The translations under genes and the position numbers were made by a program. A stretch of 64,000 nucleotides of DNA from positions 299,326 to 363,325 of the forward strand of contig JAIWZP010000033.1 of NCBI GenBank assembly GCA_025201375.1. The letters are read 5' to 3'. Shown here piece after piece: positions 55,664-64,000 of this stretch (position 1 is the stretch's first letter; every line of letters starts with the position of its first letter). Source of the DNA: Gongronella butleri. Lineage: Eukaryota; Mucoromycota; Mucoromycetes; Mucorales; Cunninghamellaceae. Below the pieces are notes generated by a model. That model was given only the letters and a program-made list of their open reading frames with translations, did not search any database and was not told the DNA's origin.

Positions 55664-57032
55664 TCACGAATCGCGCTGAAATGTGGCAGAAGTGCGGACC
55701 ACCTCTGTTAATGACTGGCTGCTTTCGCTTATACGAGATGTGGAACCACGTGATGATGACCAGGAGGTCCGGGGTGCTGAGGATGACCGATGTTTTTGCT
55801 TGACAGCATGCAACTCTTCTTCTGTACATGACCGGATCTATTAAAAAAGGCAAATGAGCCACCCAATTGCACCAATATGCACCTGGCGCAACTTACTTTG
55901 AGTGAATCTTGCATAAAGACATAAGGGATGATGCCTGTGGTGCCGTCGTACCTGTGCAAAAAAAAAAAGAGAGACAATGAAATTCAGCGCCGTTTTCGAT
56001 TTTTTTTTTTTTTTTTTTGTATTCACAATATTTTTTTCGCACCTGTTCTTTTTGACGTCGAGGTAGGGCTGGCCGCCAAGACCCTCGCGCTGAAGGATGA
56101 TGACATTGTCGGCTTCCTGAGACACTTTTGCGCTACCAAAGATGGAATTGATGTCGAGTTGGTCGCCCATGTCCTTTCGGGGGTGTACGACCAGGGAGAT
56201 GTGGACGTCGCGCTCTGTGGCGAGGCGGCGCAGCTCGTGGATGGCGCGGTCTTGCAATTCCCACTTGTCCAAGCTGGATTTGCCTTGCTGTGACAGCATA
56301 AATTGCAAATTGTCGAGAATGATGTGCTGGACGTCATATGTGTCGATGGCTTGGTGGCACGCGCGCACCACGTCGTGGATCGCCGTGCTGCTAAAGAATT
56401 TTAAAAAGTACATGGGCAGCTAAAACAAGCAAAAAAAATGAAAAAACCAAAAGCAGTGATTAGCGCTTTTTTTTTTCTCCAAATCGCGTCTCTTCGCGTT
56501 TCAATTCGTGTTTTTTTACCTGCTGGAAGGCGTGTCCCCATTGATCAATCTCTTCTGGACATAGACTGAGGTCCTTTCCAGCGAATTGATAGAGCATCTT
56601 CTTGACAAGACGGCGATTGAGGATCTCGAAGCTTCCCCAAAGGGTAGGGACGCCACTGGCGCAAAAATCGAGGCTAAGCTGGCTCATGATAGTCGTCTTG
56701 CCGCACCCCGTCGGTCCTGTGATGATGGAAAGCTCGCCGCGGCGGTGGCCCTTTAATATGCGGTTCAATGCAGGCAATGACGTGCTGGCGACGCCTCTTC
56801 CTTGCTCAGGGTGCAAGATCTCGGCGTAAACGTCGTTTTTCAAGTCAACAAACTGGAGCACGGCCTTTTCGTTGTCAGGGCCAGGGGCAGTGTCCACGAT
56901 AGAGGCCATTTCGTCGTCGAGCAAGGTGTCTGAGACGGCAGCTGACCGAGGCACGCCGCGTGTAGTGGTTATGCAGCGTGTAGAAAGACGAGATGTCAGA
57001 CGCAAGGCTGAACGAGAGCGCACAGACAGCAT
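55664..57032 (-). CDS. Twinkle-like mitochondrial replicative DNA helicase (helicase domain only)
   Basis: Four exons (56520..57032, 56043..56419, 55897..55951, 55664..55837) join to 372 aa. A presequence (MLSVRSRSALRLTSRLSTRC) is followed directly by a RecA/DnaB-type helicase core: Walker A ITGPTGCGKTT, then VPTLWGSFEILNRRLVKKML, LPMYFLKFFS, Walker B HIILDNLQFML, LVVHPRKDMGDQLD and GSAKVSQEADNVIILQ, ending KKNRYDGTTGIIPYVF. These segments follow metazoan Twinkle closely, including the WGSFEI and VVHPRK blocks. The N-terminal primase-like region of full-length Twinkle is absent. The 58-aa serine-rich tail is unlike the family. The expected role is unwinding mtDNA, together with the mtSSB encoded at the start of this window. 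An alternative Met lies at 57044. Confidence 0.9.
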
Positions 57033-57410
57033 AAAAGGGAACATGAGAGACAAAAAAAAGCAAAAACAAGAAAAAAAGAGCATATATCCGTTCAAAGAGG
57101 GGGTATAAAATACCATGAATCCTCCAGGCGCGCGGGGTTTCAAATAACATGGTCGTGAAAAAACAACAACACAAGCGTGTTGGCCATTTTTTGTCCCCCC
57201 TTTTTTTTTCTTTTTCTTCTTTGTTCTTCCAAAAGGCCTTGATTGTGCACACGCTAGGTCTTGCTATTTTTTGCTTGCTCTTGCCTGTTCTCTTTCATTT
57301 CATTCTCCGAGTCGTTGCTTTCTCTTGTAGTCGTGTTTTTGGCGTTTCCTTTTCTTCCTTTTTTTTTTCCTTGTTTTATTTTTCCTTTGTGAATTTACTT
57401 CCCGTGTGCG
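57033..57410. promoter_or_regulatory. Divergent promoter region, Twinkle-like and MED14 genes
   Basis: About 370 bp, dominated by T/C tracts on the MED14 side. No specific element was recognised. Confidence 0.4.
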
Positions 57411-60400
57411 ATGCAAACAGTCTCGGCGACGACGAAGCAAGTAAACGGCGAAAAGGCTGTTGTCAATGGCAAGGCGGCCAAGGAAAAGATGGAATTGCCC
57501 GTGGAGATGGCAGGCATGGTCCCTTTACGGCTCCTCATTGGCAAGATGGTCAGCAAGGCTTATAGCGACCTGATGACCCTCACCGACACGCAAGTTACCG
57601 CTTCCCTCCCCGATCCAGCTTCTTTGCTAACATAAAAAGTCCTTTTTTTAGGTTGCCCGCCATGTCCGACATTGAACGCAAGCGCCAGATTCTGTATTTC
57701 ACTACCGAGACGCGCAAACAGTTTCTGAAGCTCATGGTGCTCGTGCATTGGGCAATGGACGCCAATGACATTCAAATGTGCCAGGTAGACCAGGACACGC
57801 TTCAACAACACGCGTCGTACGCGTCCTCATCTATTTTTTTTCTTTATTTGCGGCAGAACATCATGGCGTTTCTTGCAAATCAGAATCGGATGTTCCAAGA
57901 ATCGGTGGACTATTTGCACAAGATCCATGCAGAGCTGCCAGCGGCACGTGTGCGCAATTTTGACATTTTGACGGCAGTGGATGTGCTCACCACAGGCTCG
58001 TACCAGCGGATGCCCACCAAAGTGCAGGACATGTTGCCCCCTGCACCATTGACGGACGATCAGGTGCTCCAGACCTTTGACAAGATGAACGACGAGCTGC
58101 GCATCCGCATGCTCACCAAGGAAGTGCTGCCCATACCCATGAACAACTATCGCATCGCCAATGGTCGCATCTATTTTTGTGTAAACAACGAATTTGAGGT
58201 GGCCATGACCCTCATGGGCAACGTCAATCAGCAAAAATGGTGGATCGTATCTCTGGACATTCTTGTGCAGCCGTCAGCCACGGGCAGCGCAGCAGGTAAA
58301 ACTCGAATTGCGCGACAACAAAAAAAGAGACAAAAAACACCGCGATTTCGTGTCTTTTTGCGTGATTTGACGCATTTCTGACCATCTTTCTTGCATATAG
58401 ACGTCGACATCACGCTCAACGAGACCCAGCGTCAGCGCCTGCGGTCAAATGCGCAAGCCCAGCTCACGCCGCCCGAAAACGATCCGCATTTCTTCCCGCT
58501 CGTCAATTTATACGATTACCTCCACCTGTTTTGCTTGAACATGCAGCTCGAGATCTTGTTCATGCAGGCGACCATGATGGCAAAGACGCGCTGGATGGAT
58601 CAGCTCAAGGTGCAGATGAATGTTGCACGCACCACTCTCACGCTCAGTTATTGGGGAGGCGGCTCACCCACTGCCCATTGGGGCAGCCCACAGGTACGTT
58701 GCCAAAAAAAAAAAAAAAAAAGGGGAGTGTGAAAAACGTTGAAAAATGAAAAAAAAAAATGCATGTGGGCTCATCCGATGCTTTTTTTAGAACAAAGAAG
58801 ACGCGACAATCGCGCCTGTGGCTGCCCCTGGCGCAATGTTGCCGCCAAGCACCGTGGTGGAGATTGCGATCCAGGACCAGGCTACGCCCCAGATGGCCGT
58901 GGCCATTCGAGACGAGTGGAAGGGCTTGATTCAAAAATCTGGCCTCGGCGCGTCCGTTGCGCTCAGTGATCTCGATGATCAGGCAAAATCAAAGGTGTTT
59001 GCAGCGCTAAAGTACCCAAAGACACTCCTCAACATCCTTTGGAATGCCGACAAGGACCTGCACAGCGACGAGCCTCTTTTGGTGAGACTGAAGAAAAAGA
59101 AAAAGGAAAAAAAGAAAAAATGGACGTATCATGGCTTAATATTTTAATTTGTTTTAGGATCCATCGCAATTGAACGTGGAGCGCCTGCTGCTACATATGA
59201 CCGCCTACCACCGACAGTCGATCCTCGACAAGTTCCACACGTTGCTTCAATCGCAAGCCGCGTTTTTGGAAGAGAATGGCTTGTTGTTCATTGACAAATC
59301 GGCGTCATCCACAGCATCCGCGCATGGACGGCCCCTCATGGTGCAATTCCGCCCCGACCGCTTTGTCCACTTGGATGTCGACAGTCGCACAGGTCGCGTC
59401 AAGGTCAGCGAGACCGGCAAACATGGCAGCGACGGCGATGGTGAGCTTTCAAAATGACTTTTTTTCCTTTTGGCGACAAAATTCTCATTTTTATTTGTTT
59501 CCAGTGAAATTGCGTGGTCTTGAGGAACGCTTGAACACGGACCCGACGAACCTGGCGCGGCACTTGATTTGGCTGCGGTCCGAGGTCGTGGTGCACGAAA
59601 TTGTCTCGCTGGCGAAGCAATTGCATTGGACGCCCTTCCACCCAACGCAGATGCTCCTTCAGCCGGACGACATGGTCAAGCTCTTTGACGACCCCGAGCC
59701 TCCCTCGGCTGCTGCCAGCGCCGCCGGTGCCGCCCATCCCACGGCACCATCCAGTGCCGCGCCTGTCGCCACCACCACCACCACCACTCCAGGCAAGCCT
59801 GGCTACCCGGCACATTGTGTCTTTTTGCAATTCGCGCAATTTGAGGATTGGTATCTGGTCATTGCCGTCATGCACAACGAATTCCAAGCGTCCCTCTGTT
59901 GCCTCAGGTACGAAAAAGAAAAAAAACATTATTTCAAAAAAAGGCGCGTCAATTGACCCCGTTTTTTTATTTTGCAGGAAAAGCGACCAGAATGTGCAGC
60001 ATCAGGAATTCGTGGATCTGATCCACGTGGAGTATCAGCAGATTTGGAAAGAGCGCTTTGGCTCTGGCCGCCTCGACGACATGTTGCTGCCTGTCAAACC
60101 CGAATCGCACGACGATGCCAAGCAACCACGCTCCGCCAAGCGACGACGCACGCTCCAAGACACCGCACCGCTTCTCAAGGACAATACAAAGGTCCAATCA
60201 TCCGCCTTGTCCTCCAAAACTGACAAGTAAGACACGCGTCCAAACGAAAATGACGCGGGTCTTATCTATTTTTTTATTTCTTTTGCAGCTTATCCATCGA
60301 TCTGTCGTTCCTGGCCAAGTTGGAGTCCCTATCGCGGTACATTTTGCGTCCTTGAGCATAAAAAGAAAAAAAAGCGAGAGGAGAATGCTTACGCACATGG

Positions 60401-62051
60401 CTTTTTTTTTTTTTTACTTTTTTTGTAGGGCATTCATCACGAATCGCAAGATTGAGCTGCAACTGCAGCAGTATCGCACGATTCCGTCGTACACGCGACC
60501 CTTTTTGTCAGCATTGTGGGGCAAGCAGCGACGCGCGATCCACCACCCGTCGGCGGACCGCATGGAGGTTGTTTGCGTGCACCAGCGCGACTTGCTGCGC
60601 ACGTGTGCGACGCGCAATGTGGACGTTGTGATGTCGTTTGCGCCTGGTGCCAATGCACCGGTCAACACCAGCCTACGAGCCGAGATGCTGCCATGGGTCG
60701 AGCCCATTTTACCCAAAATGACCAACGAGGTCGTTATGCGCACGTCCGGCTGGTGGGAGCGCGGCGCCGCAGAGTGCTACGTCGAAATCCAGGACCGTGT
60801 CAATTGGAACAACATCCCATTGCGCACAAACGAGCTATCCGACCACATCGTCCTCGACCGCGAGACAAATGTTCTCACTTTCACCTACACCGACGTCGAT
60901 ACCTGCATTGGTCGGTTCCTCACCGACTGGGAGCGCGTCTTTATGATGGCTAATTTGTCGCGCCAAGGTAAGAAAAAGAAAGAGAGAGAGAAAAATAGGA
61001 AAAAAAAAAAAAAACGGGAAATGGGGTAAATTAGGGCGGAAAAGGCAGAAAAAGGGCCATTTTGACTTCTTTTTTTTAAAAAAAAAAGTGTCGTCGGTCT
61101 GGTTCCGAAAGTACGCGGATCAGCTTAAATTCGAGCCTTGTGACATGCAGACGCTGTCGTTCACGTACGCCAAGCAATTGCATTGTTCGATCCGCTGGGA
61201 GGCGCCTGCCAAGGGCAAGGCACGCCGCTATTTTGTCCAATTGACGTGCGACGCCGTCCCAGGCCTCAAGCGCAACCCGCACCACCGCGTCCAACACTTT
61301 TTGCAAGATGTTCTCAATGACCAGAAGGATCTCGTCTTTTTTGTTCAAGTCCTCTTCCAAACCTTGCCTCTCATGACCACCCTCGAGCACATGGAGGCTG
61401 CCTTTGCACGTAGCGATACCATTACTCGTCTCACCATTATCCCGCGTGCACCTGACGCTGTCCGCATTCTCTTTTCCACTAGGTAAAAAGAGAAAAAAAG
61501 AGAGAAAATGGAGCAAAATTCGCGGGATTTCTTATTATTTTTTTTTTTATGATTTTAGCCATGGTGTCGATATTCGATTTGACGGCCCCGACACGATTTG
61601 CATTTCGGATGCGGCATTCCACCATACCTTGTACCCGTCGGTAGCCAAGGCCACTGGGCAACCTCCGGCGCCCTTCATACCCGCTGCGACCGCCGGCCAC
61701 GCGCCAGCAGCATCTGCCTCCAACGCGCCCATTCAGCTGACACAGCCAGTCCAATGCGTCGAATTCGCCGTCTTTGCCCAGCTGCTCGTCAACGTCGACG
61801 ACTGGATCTTCCATCCTCATGCAGAAAATGACAATGACCTCATGATCACCGACGACGACGACGAAAACGACGAATCGCCTTGGTTCATGCAAGGCAAGGC
61901 ATGGCACACCGCCACCCTTGAACCGTTTGTCCTCCCCTTTGATCACGGTCTCCTTTGCTCGGCATCCCTCTGCCGAAATGTACTTTTGAAACTCCAAAAA
62001 TCCGCTGCAAGCGCTTCGCCAGCCATTGACGCCGCAGCAATCGCCCTGTAA
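57411..62051 (+). CDS. MED14: Mediator complex subunit 14 (Med14/Rgr1)
   Basis: Twelve exons (57411..57589, 57652..57784, 57857..58295, 58401..58693, 58791..59081, 59158..59440, 59505..59907, 59978..60226, 60289..60336, 60429..60967, 61089..61482, 61559..62051) join exactly to 1,247 aa. The N-terminal Med14 signature is clear: MVPLRLLIGKMVSKAYSDLM, SDIERKRQILYFTTETRKQF, LKLMVLVHWAMDANDI, LHKIHAELPAARVRNFDILT and DVLTTGSYQRMP. Med14 is the backbone that joins the head, middle and tail of Mediator and is essential for RNA polymerase II transcription. Ala/Pro/Thr-rich linkers lie near residues 760-800 and in the C-terminal third. The first intron starts with GC (AC|GCAAGT) and intron 10 ends in AAG; both are required by the frame. 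Confidence 0.93.
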
Positions 62052-62320
62052 AGGCACTATTCCGCCTATTTTTTTTTTTTTTGCCCTACCTTGTTATTGT
62101 TTGTGTTTGCAGCTGCATCTCCTTCCTCTTTTCCTTCCCCTTCCTTCGCTACATTCGTGTCCCTTTAAATCCATGCCGTGCCGCACTACGCGCCGGCACC
62201 ACCTTGTTCATATAAAAAAATTCACTCCTGCTCGTTTTAAACGCATGCTACAGGATCAATTGTGGAGGATATTCGATGCGTGTATCAAAAAAAAAAAAAA
62301 AAGAAAAGCAAAAATGGGTT

Positions 62321-63887
62321 CTATGAGGTCTTTGTCTTGCTGGCATGGTCTTTTGAGCTGCCATTGGCGGTAGAAATAGGCTTTTTTGCTGGCAGGCCAG
62401 CCCACGTGTAGATGCCCGTGCCCAGAATCACAATGCACGTGCCGAGCTTGGCCATGGTGCCAAACTCATTGTCAAAGTACGCCACCGAGATCACGAGCGA
62501 CGCATATTTGCGCAAATTGAGCACCAAATTCAATGTTAGCGACGTGCACAACGCCGTCATTCGATTGACACCCGCAATGCACACATATCTGCATCAAGAA
62601 AAGACGTGTAAGCAAGCATGTCCTCTCTGTCTCTGCTCCTTTTTGTTCGTCCACTTACTGCGTCACCATGTTGAGGCCCAGGTAAACCCACATTCTGGGC
62701 ACAATCCATGTCATCAAAAGTGCTCGGACCGACTCAGGCACCTGCGCCGCCGCAGCACCGAGCACAGGCACCTGCTCAAGCAATGTGAAAAGAGGTTCGC
62801 GCGCCGATCTTTGGTAAATTGCCAGATTTGTGCGAATGTCGTCTGTAAATAGCAAAAAGAACGGCAGGGCAAGAAAGTGCTATAATAAAAAAAGGACGAA
62901 ATGAGCGTGTTTCCTCCCCCGTACGCCCAGTCATGGCGGATCTTACTGTGTAAAAGAGCCCCTCGCGCCATTGCTTGCCATATGCCTTGTACGTGACTTC
63001 CTGGTACAATCCCATGCCTGCCGACAACACCATGGCAACCACAAGCAGCGTGATCCCCGTCAAAAACTCGCCCGTCGTATTCGCGCTGCTGTCGTCCTAG
63101 AAAACCGAGAATGAGCGGTCCATGGACAAAGCCAATTGGGCTTTTTTTTTTCGTTTACCTTGCTGGTGTTTGCATTGTCCAATGTGGCCATGATGACACC
63201 CAACGTGACACAGATCACGCCCGTGATCTGGCCAAGTGAATACCTAACGTAATCAATTGATGCAAATCAGGGCACGCCCCATTTCCCCTTAATTTGTTCA
63301 TTTTTACCTTTTTTTCAGCAGCACGGCGCCCATGATCATATTGATGATGAGCCCGCCGCTACGAAAGATGATGTGGAGCGGCACAGAGATATGATAGCCG
63401 AGCGCAAGATTGTTCATCACAGAGACAATGAAGAAAAGCGTGACAAGGATCATCCAGCGGTGAATGGGCACCACGGGACGCTTCCACCGCGGCAACATCC
63501 CATCCCACCTGATCTGATGCCGAATGCCTTCCAAGGACACAAACAAGAACTGTGCAAGCGTCACCAAGTTCCCTTTTAAAAAAGAAAAGAAAAGAAAAGA
63601 AAAGAAAGAAAGAAAATGAGTAACAGGCGCCTCCACACGCACATACTGTATGTGTCGCAATGCCAATTTTACCACTCTTGGGAGCGTCTCTAGGAACATC
63701 AAGAAGACGACGATGAGCGAACAGGTAAAGCGAGTCAGGGGTAAGAGCCCCGTGCTTACTGTATCAAAACTTCAAGCGCAAACACGTTGCTGCAGCATCC
63801 GCCAAAGATAAGCGACAGGATCAGCAACAATTCAGGCGCTAGCACCTGCGCAACGGACGTCACCGCACTGGCTGTTGAGGACACCAT
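62321..63887 (-). CDS. YEA4: Nucleotide-sugar transporter, YEA4/SLC35B4 family (UDP-GlcNAc type)
   Basis: Seven exons (63760..63887, 63673..63689, 63308..63572, 63159..63243, 62947..63096, 62659..62879, 62321..62588) join to 377 aa with about ten membrane helices. Family motifs are FGGCCSNVFALEVLI, GNLVTLAQFLFVSLEG, SVMNNLALGYHISVPLHIIF, RSGGLIINMIMGAVLLKKRY, EVTYKAYGKQWREGLFYTHF and LRKYASLVISVAYFDN. Yea4 carries UDP-N-acetylglucosamine into the ER for chitin synthesis; SLC35B4 also takes UDP-xylose, so the substrate is not certain. Exon 2 is only 17 nt (QDAPKSG across its junctions), and the following intron ends in AAAAG. Confidence 0.93.
63580..63614. repeat. (GAAAA)n/(GAAA)n microsatellite in a YEA4 intron
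   Basis: Repeats of AAAAG passing into GAAA units just inside the third YEA4 exon boundary. It is next to the AAG acceptor of that intron. Confidence 0.85.
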
Positions 63888-64000
63888 GTGCGCGCGTGAA
63901 TGTAAAAAGGTGAAAGAAAAAGGGACCGAAATAAAACCGTAGGAGGAACGAAGAAAAATGTGCCAATCTCGTCCGGCCCCGCATTTTGTCCCACTTCGAA

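Noticed and set aside
1..64000. CRISPR arrays, rRNA genes, tRNA genes, intact transposons
   Set aside because: No regularly spaced identical repeats with unique spacers, no rRNA or convincing tRNA sequence, and no transposase or reverse-transcriptase ORF were seen. A tRNA scan could still find what the eye misses.

Overview
The window is eukaryotic nuclear DNA from a fungus. The genes are compact and most carry several short introns. Protein families typical of fungi are present: an NsdD-type GATA factor, an AP-1 (Yap1/Pap1) type bZIP, an alpha-arrestin, an UNC93-like MFS protein and a YEA4-type nucleotide-sugar transporter. A Twinkle-type mitochondrial DNA helicase, which as far as I know is not the usual helicase in ascomycetes and basidiomycetes, together with the general gene style makes an early-diverging (non-Dikarya, perhaps Mucoromycota) fungus the best guess. 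That placement is inference. Long A and T homopolymers are common in introns and intergenic DNA, and T/C-rich leaders sit just 5' of many start codons.

Layout. 0.1-17.0 kb is gene-dense: mitochondrial SSB (-), GON7-like KEOPS subunit (+), kelch protein (-), SWS1-like SWIM protein (-), sulfite oxidase (+), SAGA subunit Sgf73 (+), NsdD-like GATA factor (+) and mitochondrial Era GTPase (-). 17.5-21.8 kb holds an UNC93-like membrane protein (-) and an orphan multi-pass membrane protein (+). 22.8-32.1 kb is a tandem array of three intron-less F-box proteins made by segmental duplication. 32.6-34.4 kb has a Yap1-like bZIP (-). 34.4-39.9 kb is gene-free and contains degenerate interspersed repeats and a cluster of TACTGTA motifs. 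39.9-46.7 kb has an arrestin (-), a LEA14-like membrane protein (-), a small ankyrin protein (+), IES6 (-) and proteasome ATPase Rpt2 (+). 46.7-49.2 kb is another repeat-bearing gap. 49.2-63.9 kb has TatD nuclease (-), a mitochondrial PPR protein (+), a broken lineage-specific gene with a PD-(D/E)XK-like signature (+), Twinkle-like helicase (-), Mediator subunit Med14 (+) and a YEA4/SLC35B4 transporter (-).

The genes share no pathway, but there is a theme of mitochondrial genome expression and upkeep (SSB, Twinkle, Era, PPR) and one of RNA polymerase II or chromatin regulation (Sgf73, Med14, Ies6, NsdD, bZIP). Joining exons by reading frame gives complete ORFs for almost every gene. It also exposes unusual splicing: a 6-nt microexon encoding the catalytic cysteine of sulfite oxidase, several AAG 3' splice sites, GC-AG introns, a 17-nt exon and a start codon alone on its exon. 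The main novelty candidates are this splicing pattern, the F-box array, the orphan membrane protein, the cysteine-less Yap1-like factor, the broken nuclease-like gene and the uncharacterised dispersed repeat family. All exon coordinates are read by eye and no transcript evidence was available.
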